DNA of 64,000 bases from Enhydrobacter sp. GTDB taxonomy: Bacteria; Pseudomonadota; Alphaproteobacteria; Reyranellales; Reyranellaceae. The notes below the pieces were generated by a model. That model made no database searches. It saw nothing but the letters and a program-made list of their open reading frames with translations, and was not told the DNA's origin. The translations under genes and the position numbers were made by a program. This document shows, in pieces, positions 17,143 to 25,971 of the stretch. The stretch is taken from positions 620,001 to 684,000 of the forward strand of contig CP075528.1 in the NCBI GenBank assembly GCA_025808875.1, read 5' to 3'. Each line of letters opens with the position of its first letter. Position 1 is the first letter of the stretch.

Positions 17143-18288
17143 ATGGACCGCAACGAAGAACTGACCGTCGGGCGGCGGTTGCTCGGCCATATCGACGGCC
17201 GCACCACCGATCTCGCGGACGATCTCTTTCGCAACCGCACGATCAACTACTCCTGTGCCGAGCGCGCGCGGCTGGAGCGCGACAGGCTGTTCCGCGACCA
17301 GCCGCTGTTCATGGGGTTGTCGACCAGGCTCGCCAAGCCGGGCGACTACGTGGCCGAGGATCTCGCCGGCATGCCGGTGCTGATGACACGCGGCAGCGAC
17401 GGCCAGGTACGCGCCTTCGCCAACATCTGCCGCCACCGCGGCGCGCCCGTCGCGCAAGGCTGCGGCAATGCCCGGGCCTTCACCTGCCCCTATCACGGCT
17501 GGACCTACGACCTGCAGGGCAAGCTGCTCGGCACGACCGACAAGGTGGGCTTCGCCGGCCTCGATCTTTCGCGCCACGGTCTGGTGCCGCTGCCGGCGGC
17601 GGAGAAGCACGGCATGCTGTTCGTGCGGCCCCGGCCGGGCGGCGGGGCGATCGACGTCGACACCCATCTCGGCGCGATCGTTCCCGATCTCGCGGCGCTG
17701 AGGCTCGACAGCTATCCGAACTTCTCGGTCGATCGCGTGACGCCGCGCATCAACTGGAAGTTCGCCGTCGACACCTTTCTCGAGGGCTATCACATCCCGC
17801 ACCTGCACCGGAAGACGATCGCGCCCTACTTCATCGGCAATGTCGGCACCTTCGACGCCTCGGGTCTGCACGGCCGGATGTGCGTGGCGCGCACGTCGAT
17901 CGACGCGGTGAGGGGCGTGGCCGAGGGCGAGCGCATCTACCGGCCGCATGTGATCTCGATCTATCAGCTCTTTCCCAACACCATCGTCATCTGGCAGGTC
18001 GATCACATCGAGATCTGGCGCGCCTTTCCGGGCCGCGACGACCCGAGTCACTGCGAGGTCGAGCTCGCGATCTACAAGCCGCGCGACACCGACAAGCCCG
18101 ACGCCTACTGGGAGAAGAACCGCGACATCGCCATCCGCACCGTGCTGGAGGAAGACTTCCCGCTCGGCGAGCGCATGCAGATCGGCTTCGAATCGGGTGC
18201 CACCGAGGAAGTGATCTACGGCCGCAACGAACCGTCGCTGGTGCATTTCCATTCCTCGATCCGCCACGCGCTCGGCGTGTCGGCATGA
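17143..18288 (+). CDS. Rieske ring-hydroxylating oxygenase, alpha subunit
   Basis: This 381-residue catalytic subunit has an N-terminal Rieske [2Fe-2S] domain, CRHRGAPVAQGC followed by CPYHGWTY around residues 90-120. Its C-terminal domain supplies the mononuclear iron motif FLEGYHIPHLH near residue 210. Such enzymes hydroxylate or O/N-demethylate aromatic or quaternary-amine substrates. No beta subunit or reductase is adjacent, so electrons must come from elsewhere. The stop overlaps the MetE-like start. Confidence 0.9.
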   Translation: MDRNEELTVGRRLLGHIDGRTTDLADDLFRNRTINYSCAERARLERDRLFRDQPLFMGLSTRLAKPGDYVAEDLAGMPVLMTRGSDGQVRAFANICRHRGAPVAQGCGNARAFTCPYHGWTYDLQGKLLGTTDKVGFAGLDLSRHGLVPLPAAEKHGMLFVRPRPGGGAIDVDTHLGAIVPDLAALRLDSYPNFSVDRVTPRINWKFAVDTFLEGYHIPHLHRKTIAPYFIGNVGTFDASGLHGRMCVARTSIDAVRGVAEGERIYRPHVISIYQLFPNTIVIWQVDHIEIWRAFPGRDDPSHCEVELAIYKPRDTDKPDAYWEKNRDIAIRTVLEEDFPLGERMQIGFESGATEEVIYGRNEPSLVHFHSSIRHALGVSA

Positions 18289-19391
18289 GCGGGCGCAGCG
18301 GCCCGCCGTTCCGCGCCGACCAGGTCGGCTCGCTGCTGCGCACGGCGCCGCTCAAGCAGGCACGCACGCGGCGGGCGACGGGCGAGCTCCCGGCTGAGGG
18401 ATTGAAGGCGGTCGAGGACGCGGAGATCGCCAAACTGGTGGCCAAGCAGGAATCGATCGGCTTGCAGGCCGTGACCGACGGCGAGTTCCGTCGCGCCTGG
18501 TGGCACTACGATTTCCTCGGCCATCTCGACGGCGTCGAGCTGATCAAGGTGGCGCAGGGCCTGCAGTTCAAGGGCACCGAGACCAAGGCCGAGGGGCTGC
18601 ACGTCCACGGCAGGATCGACTTCCCGTCGGACCATCCGATGCTCGATCACTTCCGCTATCTCAGGTCGGTCGCGACTTCCGTGCCAAAGATGACCATCCC
18701 GTCGCCGACGGCCCTGCACTATCGCGGTGGCCGGCAGGCGATCGAGCGTTCGGCCTATCCCGATATGGAGCCGTTCTTCGCCGATCTCGGCCGCGCCTAC
18801 GCCAAGGCGGTGCGCGCCTTCGGCGAGGCGGGCTGCACCTACCTCCAGCTCGACGAGGTGTTCGTCGCCTATCTCTGCGATCCGGCGCAGCGCGACTACC
18901 TGCGCGGCCGCGGCGACGATCCCGACAGGCTGCTCCATGTCTATGCCGACCTGGTGAACGCGGCCGTCGCCGGCCGTACGCCCGGCATGACCATCTCCAT
19001 GCATCTCTGCCGTGGCAATTTCCGCTCGACCTGGATGGCGCAGGGCGGCTACGAGCCGGTGGCCGAGATCCTGTTCGACAGGATGGGCGTCGACGCCTAC
19101 TTCATGGAGTACGACAGCGAACGCGCCGGCGGCTTCGAGCCGCTGCGGCTGCTGCCGAAGGACAAGCTCGCGGTGCTCGGCATCATGACGTCGAAGACGG
19201 GCGCGCTCGAGAGCGCCGACCAGCTCAAGCGCCGGCTCGACGAGGCGGCGAAGTTCGTCTCGCTCGATCAGCTCTGCCTCAGCCCGCAGTGCGGCTTCGC
19301 CTCGACCGAGGAGGGCAACCTGCTGGCTGAGGAGGAGCAGTGGGCCAAGCTCGCGCGCTGCGTCGAGGTGGCGCGGCAGGTCTGGGGCTAG
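18285..19391 (+). CDS. MetE-like cobalamin-independent methionine synthase C-domain protein
   Basis: This 368-residue single-domain relative of MetE has FRADQVGSLLR at its start. The zinc-thiolate ligand region is HLCRGN near residue 240 (His and Cys), and a further Cys lies in SPQCGF near the end. It lacks the N-terminal half of true MetE (about 750 residues). Family members move methyl groups to thiols. Its ATG overlaps the Rieske stop (ATGA), suggesting that it handles a methyl or one-carbon product of the oxygenase; this is inference. Confidence 0.83.
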   Translation: MSGRSGPPFRADQVGSLLRTAPLKQARTRRATGELPAEGLKAVEDAEIAKLVAKQESIGLQAVTDGEFRRAWWHYDFLGHLDGVELIKVAQGLQFKGTETKAEGLHVHGRIDFPSDHPMLDHFRYLRSVATSVPKMTIPSPTALHYRGGRQAIERSAYPDMEPFFADLGRAYAKAVRAFGEAGCTYLQLDEVFVAYLCDPAQRDYLRGRGDDPDRLLHVYADLVNAAVAGRTPGMTISMHLCRGNFRSTWMAQGGYEPVAEILFDRMGVDAYFMEYDSERAGGFEPLRLLPKDKLAVLGIMTSKTGALESADQLKRRLDEAAKFVSLDQLCLSPQCGFASTEEGNLLAEEEQWAKLARCVEVARQVWG

Positions 19392-19837
19392 GCGCCGCCG
19401 AGGCTTTCGCCGACCCAGCGCTCGATGCCGGCGGCGTCGAGCAGGCCCGAGCGCCGGGCAACCTCGCGGCCGCGATGCAACAGCACGATGGTGGGAATGC
19501 CCTGGATGCCGAACCGGCCGGCCAGTTCCTGCTCTTCCTCGGTGTTGATCTTGGCCATCCGCACCTTCGGTTCGAGGCGCTGCGCGGCTTTCTCGAATTG
19601 CGGCGCCATCGCGCGGCAGGGGCCGCACCACGGCGCCCAGAAATCGACCAGCACCGGCAGGTCGCTCTTCACCGCGTGCGCTTCGAAGCCGGCGGCATCG
19701 AGCGCGACCGGATGGCCGTCGAACAGCGGCGCGCCGCACTTGCCGCATTTGCCGCGCTCGCCGGCGATCAGGCGTTGCGTCGGCACGCGATTGAGCGTGC
19801 GGCAGGCAGGGCAGGCGACGAGCAGCGACTCGGCCAT
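19388..19837 (-). CDS. trxC: Thioredoxin 2 (TrxC)
   Basis: This zinc-binding thioredoxin of 149 residues has an N-terminal ribbon with C9-P-A-C12 and C31-G-K-C34, followed by the thioredoxin domain with the active site W70-C-G-P-C74 and the cis-proline segment GIPTIV. TrxC reduces cytoplasmic disulfides under oxidative stress. GAGGTGAG before the ATG at 19837 supports this start over a slightly longer one. It is convergent with the MetE-like gene, overlapping by four bases. Confidence 0.92.
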   Translation of the reverse strand: MAESLLVACPACRTLNRVPTQRLIAGERGKCGKCGAPLFDGHPVALDAAGFEAHAVKSDLPVLVDFWAPWCGPCRAMAPQFEKAAQRLEPKVRMAKINTEEEQELAGRFGIQGIPTIVLLHRGREVARRSGLLDAAGIERWVGESLGGA

Positions 19838-19913
19838 GGACTCACCTCGAACAGGAGCGAACATGCCAACGTTCGCCCCGAGCGGTCGTTGCCGCCTTGA
19901 TCCGGATCAAGTT

Positions 19914-20465
19914 TCAGCGGCTGCCGAACTGCTGGTTGATCCAGACCTGCACCGTGTTCGACTCGAGGAACTGCCGGGCGGTTCTGAACTTCGCCTCGTC
20001 GACGGTGCGGCCGACGACCAGGGCGGTGAGCAGGTGGCATTCGAAGGAGACGGCGATGGCCTCGACCTGCCGCGCCGCGCCGTCGACCCGCGCGCGATGG
20101 AGTCGCGCGCGGCCGAACAGGTCGGTGATACGGATGCGCCGTCCGGCGGCGACGGGGGCGGCGTCCGCATCGAGCAGGGCGATGTCCGAGGCGCGCGCCA
20201 GCGCCGCGTCGTCGGCGATCTCGCCGTCGCACTGTGCGAGATGGCCGAGCTTCGGGCGCACGTGGATCTCGAGCTCGTGGCCGCGCCACGACTTGCCGGC
20301 GGGCCGGTCGTCCGCGGCGAGCGGCCAGGCGATCGGCCGCCAGCCCGCGGCGTCCCTCGGGCCGAGGCCGGCGTCCCATTTGGCGATCTCGCCGATGCCG
20401 GCCAGCAGCGCGATCAGGCCGGCCGCGAGCGACAATTGGATCAGCGTGCGCCGGCTGAGTTGCAT
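19914..20465 (-). CDS. Unknown membrane-anchored protein
   Basis: This protein of 183 residues was not recognised. It begins MQLSRRTLIQ, followed by a single hydrophobic segment at about residues 10-26, which reads as a signal anchor or lipid-free export signal with a twin arginine. The rest is soluble, with IHVRPKLGHL and a C-terminal QVWINQQFG. The acidic and alanine-rich composition suggests a periplasmic domain. It is followed downstream by trxC on the same strand. Confidence 0.6.
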   Translation of the reverse strand: MQLSRRTLIQLSLAAGLIALLAGIGEIAKWDAGLGPRDAAGWRPIAWPLAADDRPAGKSWRGHELEIHVRPKLGHLAQCDGEIADDAALARASDIALLDADAAPVAAGRRIRITDLFGRARLHRARVDGAARQVEAIAVSFECHLLTALVVGRTVDEAKFRTARQFLESNTVQVWINQQFGSR

Positions 20466-20550
20466 GGCGCGATAACACCGTTCCCGTGCGCTGCCTGCAA
20501 CCCCGTCGGCGGCAGGCCGTTCCCTGTCGGAGGGATGCGAGGAGGCGATC

Positions 20551-20829
20551 ATGGAGCAGGACGAACGGGCACGCGACGAACGGGCACGCGACGAACGGGC
20601 ACGCATCGAGCGGCTCAACCGCGAGGCTGCCCTGGAGAAGGCGCCGGACGATCCGCAGGCCGTGACGCCGCGCGACACGCGACCGCTGATCGCGCTGGTC
20701 GTCGGCGCCCTGGCGGTCACGGTCGTCGTGCTGGGATGGATGTGGATGGCCAATCCGAGCTACGACGGCACCGGTCCTCGGCCGGTCGCCGAGCGCGACG
20801 ACGCGCCGTCGCCGACGGCCCATCAATGA
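20551..20829 (+). CDS. Small single-pass membrane protein with DERAR repeats
   Basis: This 92-residue protein starts with a charged helix containing three copies of DERAR (residues 4-18) and has one hydrophobic segment at about residues 46-66, followed by a short outward tail. Nothing identifies a function. The coding support is a GAGGAGG at 20540-20546 before the ATG. It is convergent with the DUF1150 gene at 20834. Confidence 0.6.
   Translation: MEQDERARDERARDERARIERLNREAALEKAPDDPQAVTPRDTRPLIALVVGALAVTVVVLGWMWMANPSYDGTGPRPVAERDDAPSPTAHQ
20560..20604 (+). repeat. Three 15-bp tandem repeats inside a small gene
   Basis: GACGAACGGGCACGC occurs three times in perfect tandem (20560-20574, 20575-20589, 20590-20604), giving in-frame DERAR repeats. 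Copy number could vary without breaking the frame. Confidence 0.9.
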
Positions 20830-20833
20830 CGTG

Positions 20834-21052
20834 TCAGTGGACCAGCGCGGGCTCCAGCGCGTTGCGCCGGATCATCGCCAGGGCGATCTCGATGGAGGGT
20901 GCCGTGGCCATCGGCCGGCCATCGGCCGAGAAGATGCCGACCCCGAACGCGCCGTCCAGGGCGACGTCCTTGACGTAGGCGATTTCGCTCGCGCCGAGAG
21001 CGAGGAAGGCGGCGTCGCCCAACGGGCGTACGCCGGACGAACCGTCACGCAT
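20834..21052 (-). CDS. DUF1150 family protein
   Basis: This 72-residue protein matches the alphaproteobacterial DUF1150 pattern: LGASEIAYVKDV, then SADGRPMATAPS, and a C-terminal ALAMIRRNALEPALVH. Function is unknown. In many alphaproteobacteria the family sits beside a small heat-shock protein gene; here no Hsp20 gene is adjacent. Confidence 0.75.
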   Translation of the reverse strand: MRDGSSGVRPLGDAAFLALGASEIAYVKDVALDGAFGVGIFSADGRPMATAPSIEIALAMIRRNALEPALVH

Positions 21053-21056
21053 GGCG

Positions 21057-21803
21057 TCACGATACCCGCGCCGCGTCGGTATTCACCGCACTATCGTCTC
21101 CGGATTGGTGTATCCGGACCGCGACGTCGCCGACCACCGGGAGGTGGTCGGAACAGCGGCGGGCGGCGGAATCGGTGTGGCTGCGCAGCAGGGCCGCGCG
21201 CGGCCACACATAGATGCGGTCGAGCTGAAACAACGGGCACGCCGACGGAAAGGTGGCGTGGCGCGTGAAGGCGGGCAGGGCGCGGGCGAGAGAGTTGCGC
21301 ACCGAGCCCGCCCACATCCAGTCGTTGAAATCGCCCATCGCCACGGTGGTCACCCGCTCGCGGCCCAGCATCGCGAGCAGGGCAACGGCCTGGCTGCGGC
21401 GCTCGCGCAGGCTGAGCCCGAGATGGGTGGCGACGACGCGCAGCGGACCGAACGGCGTTTCGACGCGGCTGTGGATGGCGCGCCGCGGCTCGCGTTCGGG
21501 ATAGGACAGGTCGTGGACGCTGGTGTCGGTCAGCGGCCACCGGCTGATCAGCGCCTGGCCGTACTCGCCGTCCGCGGTGACGACGGTCTTGGCGCCGACG
21601 CCGTGGCTGCCCAGCGCGTGCTGCAGCACGTCGAAGGGATTGTCGACATGGGCCGCCCGCGCGCGCCGCGAATCGATCTCCTGCAGGGCGACGATGTCGG
21701 GCTCGTGACGGCGCACCAGATCGACGACGCGGTCGAGGTCGAAGCGCGGGTTGCGTCCCAGTGCGCCATGGATGTTCCAGGTCATCAGCCGAACCGCGTT
21801 CAA
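21057..21803 (-). CDS. Endonuclease/exonuclease/phosphatase family protein
   Basis: This 248-residue EEP-fold metal-dependent phosphodiesterase has RLMTWNIHGALG at its start, PDIVALQEID (metal-binding Glu), THLGLSLRER and GDFNDW (catalytic Asp/Asn), LDRIYVWP, and a terminal SDHLPVVGDV. Substrates of this group include phospholipids and nucleic acids. TTG at 21803 overlaps the PLD stop and has GGAGG upstream, so I prefer it; ATG at 21785 is the alternative. Coupling to the PLD/VTT gene suggests a shared membrane-lipid role. Confidence 0.82.
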   Translation of the reverse strand: MNAVRLMTWNIHGALGRNPRFDLDRVVDLVRRHEPDIVALQEIDSRRARAAHVDNPFDVLQHALGSHGVGAKTVVTADGEYGQALISRWPLTDTSVHDLSYPEREPRRAIHSRVETPFGPLRVVATHLGLSLRERRSQAVALLAMLGRERVTTVAMGDFNDWMWAGSVRNSLARALPAFTRHATFPSACPLFQLDRIYVWPRAALLRSHTDSAARRCSDHLPVVGDVAVRIHQSGDDSAVNTDAARVS

Positions 21804-23962
21804 CGGCGGCCGCGCCTCCGCCGCGACAGCAGCGCCTGGGCGCCGAACACCAGGCCGAGATAGAAGAGCAGGGCGAGTGCGAGCAGGGCGATTTCGCCGG
21901 CGCTCGGGTCCTCGATCAGCGCCATGACGCGATCGCCGATGATGGACAGCAGCAGGAGCCCGGGTGCCAGGCCGATCAGAGATCCGACGGCGAAGTCGAC
22001 GAAGCCGATGCCGCCCGCGCCGATGGCGAGATTGACGACGGTGAAGGGCGCCGCCGGCACGACCCGGACGGCGGCGACCGCGAGCACGCCGCGGCGCTTG
22101 ACCGAGTCGAGCGCGCGCCGGGCACGCTGTCCGAGCACGCGGATCAATGCATCCTGGCCGAAGCGCGCGCCGACGAAGTACATGAGAACCGAGCTCAGGG
22201 CCGCGCCGACGGTCGAGTAGAGCAGGCCGAGCCACGGCCCGAAGGCGGCGGCGGCGGCCAGCACCATGATGTTGAGGGGCAGCGCGACCGCGCCGCCGAC
22301 GACGAACAGGCCGAGCGCCAGCAGGGGCGCCCACGGCTCGTCGCGGGCCGCGGTCAGCATGGCGGCGAGGCGCTTGGGATCGGCGATCTCGGCAAGCCCG
22401 GTATGGCGCCAGGCGAGGGTCACCCCGACGATCGCGACGAGCAGGCCGGCGACGGCCAGGACGGTCGGGCTCGGGCGCACGATGCCGGTCAGCACGCGCT
22501 TGAGGCGAAGCGGCCGCATCGGGTCGGCGATCCGCTCGACGAGGCCGGCGAGGCGGGTGCGGTCGGGCTTGCCGTCGTCGATCGGCAGGAGTCGATGGCC
22601 ATTGGCGGCGAGGCTATCAGCCGCGCGCACCACCGATCCATGGCTTTCGAGGGCCCGCGCCACGTCGTCCTCGGTCACGCCGCAATGCTCGCCGAGCAGG
22701 CGGTTGCGGATGGCGGCTATGGCCGCGCGCTGACCCGCGTCGTGCGCCTCGATGGCGAGATCGCATTCGGTGTCGGCGCCCAGCGAGCGGTTGTTGAGGT
22801 TGGCCGAGCCGATGCGCAGGAACCGGTCGTCGACGATCATGACCTTCGAGTGGATCATGGTGTCGGTCGTCGTGCCGTTTTGCGCGACCGACGGATAGAG
22901 GAGCCGCACGCGGTCCTGCGCCGCCGACCGCAGGCGGCGCCAGAAGCGGATTCGGCCGTTGCGCATGGTGCGGCGCTCGACCCAGGAATCGTGGCTGCGC
23001 GGGGCCACGATCACCACTTCGAGCTTCGGCTTGCGGCGCAGGCGGCGGGCCAGGCGCCGCGCGATCAGCGGCGAGCTGAGGAACTGGTTCTCGATGTAGA
23101 TCGATCGCTCCGCGCGATCGATCGAATCGACGAACAGCGCTTCGACCTCGCGCACGCGCTCGAGCGTGCCGTAGTGCGGCTGGGTGCGGGCGATGCCGAT
23201 CTCGACGTCGGTGAAGTCGGGCACGACCACGGCCGGCCAGGGGTCGCCGCGCGGTGCGATTTCCGGCGTGCCGCCTTCGGCGCGGCACCAGCGGTCGCGT
23301 GCGAGCTCGGCCAGGGCGCGTGCCGCCGGCCCGTCGACCACGATCTGCACGTCGTGGAACGGCCGGTAGGGATGGCCGGCCGGATCGACGCGGGAGGCGT
23401 TGTCGGCGCAGTGGTCGCTGGTGTCCCAGCGGCGGATGGTGAGGTCGAGCCCGCCCGAGAAGGCGAGCGTGTCGTCGACGATCACCATCTTCTGGTGCTG
23501 GGAGGAGCCCAGCGGCACGGTGTCGTCGAGACAGAGCCTGATCCGGTCGGGAGTCTGCCAGTCGAGCGACAGCCTGGGAAGCAACTCGCGCTCGCCGCTG
23601 TAAAGCAGCGAGTAGTCCCACAGCAGCAGGTCGATGCGCAGTTCCGGGCGCCGCTGGACGAGCGCGGCGAGGAAGTCGGCGAAACCCGCCGGCAGGCCGT
23701 CGTCCGGCTCGCAGTCGCCGACCAGGCGGGTGCGGCTGTCGATGTCCCAGCCGACGATCAGGATCGAGTGTCTGGCCGCGAGGAAGGCGGCACGGACGGC
23801 GGCGAAGTAGGCGGCGCCGTCGATCAGCACCGCGGCGCGGCGGGCCGCCTCGACCCGCCACACGTTGCGCCCCGGCGCGAACGGGCTGGATCGGGCGGGG
23901 GCAGGCGGCCGTCGCGTCTGAAATCGGGTGTCGGCGAGACCGACGGAGCGGACGGCCGACAT
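21800..23962 (-). CDS. Phospholipase D-like protein fused to a VTT (DedA-type) membrane domain
   Basis: This two-part protein has 720 residues. The N-terminal 470 residues are a PLD phosphodiesterase with both HKD motifs, HQKMVIVDD near residue 155 and HSKVMIVDD near 385, each followed by the usual glycine/asparagine turn (SGGLDL; GSANLNNRS). The C-terminal 220 residues contain about six membrane segments, with the VTT/SNARE-associated elements FVVGGAVALPLN and AAPFTVVNLAIG. It probably cleaves or transfers phospholipid head groups at the membrane. ATG at 23962 has GGGAGAG upstream; an in-frame ATG at 23995 lacks a site. Confidence 0.87.
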   Translation of the reverse strand: MSAVRSVGLADTRFQTRRPPAPARSSPFAPGRNVWRVEAARRAAVLIDGAAYFAAVRAAFLAARHSILIVGWDIDSRTRLVGDCEPDDGLPAGFADFLAALVQRRPELRIDLLLWDYSLLYSGERELLPRLSLDWQTPDRIRLCLDDTVPLGSSQHQKMVIVDDTLAFSGGLDLTIRRWDTSDHCADNASRVDPAGHPYRPFHDVQIVVDGPAARALAELARDRWCRAEGGTPEIAPRGDPWPAVVVPDFTDVEIGIARTQPHYGTLERVREVEALFVDSIDRAERSIYIENQFLSSPLIARRLARRLRRKPKLEVVIVAPRSHDSWVERRTMRNGRIRFWRRLRSAAQDRVRLLYPSVAQNGTTTDTMIHSKVMIVDDRFLRIGSANLNNRSLGADTECDLAIEAHDAGQRAAIAAIRNRLLGEHCGVTEDDVARALESHGSVVRAADSLAANGHRLLPIDDGKPDRTRLAGLVERIADPMRPLRLKRVLTGIVRPSPTVLAVAGLLVAIVGVTLAWRHTGLAEIADPKRLAAMLTAARDEPWAPLLALGLFVVGGAVALPLNIMVLAAAAAFGPWLGLLYSTVGAALSSVLMYFVGARFGQDALIRVLGQRARRALDSVKRRGVLAVAAVRVVPAAPFTVVNLAIGAGGIGFVDFAVGSLIGLAPGLLLLSIIGDRVMALIEDPSAGEIALLALALLFYLGLVFGAQALLSRRRRGRR

Positions 23963-24052
23963 GTCGTCGCTCTCCCTGCACAATCCTTCCGGCATGGCGA
24001 TGCAGGCAAGAGAACGAAAAATGCGGCGGGGGGTTGCGCCCGGATGGCGACG

Positions 24053-24547
24053 TCACTCCACGAGATCGACATGCGCCAGTTCGCGGGCGCGCAGCCAGAG
24101 GACCAGCGAACGGGCGAACAGGAATCCCGAAGCGACGACCATGACGAACTCGGACGTCGTCTCGGTGGGATTTTTGTCGGCGCGTGCCACTTCAGTGACG
24201 AACTGGACGATGGCGGCGAGCGCCAGCATCGCCGCCACCGCGATGCCATCGCGCGCCCGCCGCAGCCGCACCACGAGGTGAATCTGGTCGGCCTCGAGGG
24301 CGATCAGCGCACCGCGCGCGGCGCCCACCAGCAGACCCGCGGCGATACAGCTCCAAATCTCGGGGTCGAAGAGGTCGCGCAGATCGGGATGGCTGAGCAG
24401 GATGAGCGTCGCCAGCGCCGCCAGCACGCCCGGCACCGGCAATCGGCGGCGCGGGAAGTGATGTCGACGCTCCGCCCAGGCCGTCACCGGCGTGGCGAGG
24501 GAGGCCGCCAGCATGGCGGTCGCCGCTATGTAGAAGCCGACGTCCAA
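24053..24547 (-). CDS. Small integral membrane protein, unknown
   Basis: This 164-residue protein has four or five hydrophobic segments (about residues 4-22, 40-52, 66-90, 100-120, 134-152). I do not recognise the family. Conserved-looking charged loops are LEADQIHLVVRLRRARDG and ADKNPTETTSE. It stands alone on the minus strand between the PLD/VTT gene and the first amidase. Confidence 0.6.
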   Translation of the reverse strand: MDVGFYIAATAMLAASLATPVTAWAERRHHFPRRRLPVPGVLAALATLILLSHPDLRDLFDPEIWSCIAAGLLVGAARGALIALEADQIHLVVRLRRARDGIAVAAMLALAAIVQFVTEVARADKNPTETTSEFVMVVASGFLFARSLVLWLRARELAHVDLVE

Positions 24548-24549
24548 GC

Positions 24550-25971
24550 TCAGACCTGGTGCGCCATCGGCGGCGCCGGGATCGGCCGTACCTTCTCGTA
24601 GGCTGCGGCGGCGCGCAGGATCAGCGCGTCGCGAGCGTGGCCCGACACGATCTGCAGGCCGATCGGCAGACCCTCGCGATCGAGGCCGCAGGGGATGGTC
24701 GCGGCCGGCTGTCGCGTCAGGTTGAAAGTCAAGGTGAAGGGGGTCCAGCCGATATCGACGCCGTCACCGCCCCAGGCCGCGTTCTCGTTCACCGCGAAGG
24801 CCGTCATCGGCATGGTCGGCGTCAGCAGCAGGTCGTACTTCGCCATGAACTGATTCATGATCGCGGCGACCTGCTGGCGCTTGTGGATCGCTGTCACCAC
24901 GGCTTCCTGACCTAGATTGGCGCCGACTTCGGCGGCCTTGAGCAGCCCGGGATCCATCAGGGCACGCTTCTCCTCGCTGAAGCCCTTGACGAGAATGGCG
25001 ACATTGGACTGCCAATGCGCGTTCAGGATTCGGCGCGGATCGAGGCCCGATAGATCCGGTGAATCCTCGACGACCTTCGCCCCCAGCGTCCTGAAGACTT
25101 TTGCGGCGGCTTCGGTGGCGGCGCCGACGTCGCGGTCGATCTTCTCCTTCTCCACGAAGCCAAGGTTCGGTGAATAGGCGATGCGCAGCCCTTTGACTCC
25201 CTTGTCGAAGCCCTTGAGATAGTCCTCGTCATCGTCGGGGCGACCGTAGGGATCGCGCGGATCGGGCCGGGCCATCACGTTCATCATCATCGCGGCGTCC
25301 CGGACCGTGCGCGTCATCGGCCCGACGTGCGAGAGCGTGCCCTGCGCGGAGGGCGGCCACAGCGGCACGCGCGCTTGGGTCGGCTTGAGCCCGAACAGGC
25401 CGGTGAAGGAGCAGGGAATGCGCACCGATCCCGCGCCGTCGGTGCCGACCGCCAGCGTGCCCATGCCAACGGCCTCGGCGGCGACACCGCCGCCCGACGA
25501 GCCGCCCGGCGTGCGGCCGATCTTCCAGGGATTGTGCGTGGCGCCGAACAGGGCCGAATCCGTCACGCCTTTCCAGCCGTATTCCGGCGACGTGGTTTTT
25601 CCCAGCAGCACCGTGCCCGCCGCGCGCAGGTGCGCCGTCGACGGCGCGTCGACGTTCCACGGCCCATCCGGGTCGGTGGCGAGGCTGCCCATGCGCGTCG
25701 GCATGCCTTTGGTCAGCACCATGTCCTTGATCGTGATCGGCACGCCGTCGATGTCGGAGAGGCGCTTGCCGCCCTTCTTCCAGCGCTTCTCCGAGGCACG
25801 CGCCGCCCGCAGGGCGCCGTCCGGATCGAGGTGCTGGAAGGCGTTGAGCTGGGGATTGAAGGCCTCGATGCGCGCGATCGCCGCCTTGGTTGCTTCGACG
25901 GGCGATGCCTTGCGCGACTTGAAGAGCTTCACCAGCTGCCAAGCTGGCATCATCGCGAGATCGGCGGTCAT
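24550..25971 (-). CDS. Amidase (amidase-signature family), second of two
   Basis: This 473-residue amidase-signature hydrolase shows the Ser-cisSer-Lys triad: Lys in PITIKDMV, cis-Ser in RTPGGSSGGG, and nucleophile Ser in GTDGAGSVRIP. The rest follows the family to IPCGLDREGLPIGLQIV near the C-terminus. It hydrolyses carboxamides to acid plus ammonia; the substrate is not readable. The ATG at 25971 overlaps the stop of the first amidase, and the two proteins are clear paralogues. Confidence 0.9.
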   Translation of the reverse strand: MTADLAMMPAWQLVKLFKSRKASPVEATKAAIARIEAFNPQLNAFQHLDPDGALRAARASEKRWKKGGKRLSDIDGVPITIKDMVLTKGMPTRMGSLATDPDGPWNVDAPSTAHLRAAGTVLLGKTTSPEYGWKGVTDSALFGATHNPWKIGRTPGGSSGGGVAAEAVGMGTLAVGTDGAGSVRIPCSFTGLFGLKPTQARVPLWPPSAQGTLSHVGPMTRTVRDAAMMMNVMARPDPRDPYGRPDDDEDYLKGFDKGVKGLRIAYSPNLGFVEKEKIDRDVGAATEAAAKVFRTLGAKVVEDSPDLSGLDPRRILNAHWQSNVAILVKGFSEEKRALMDPGLLKAAEVGANLGQEAVVTAIHKRQQVAAIMNQFMAKYDLLLTPTMPMTAFAVNENAAWGGDGVDIGWTPFTLTFNLTRQPAATIPCGLDREGLPIGLQIVSGHARDALILRAAAAYEKVRPIPAPPMAHQV

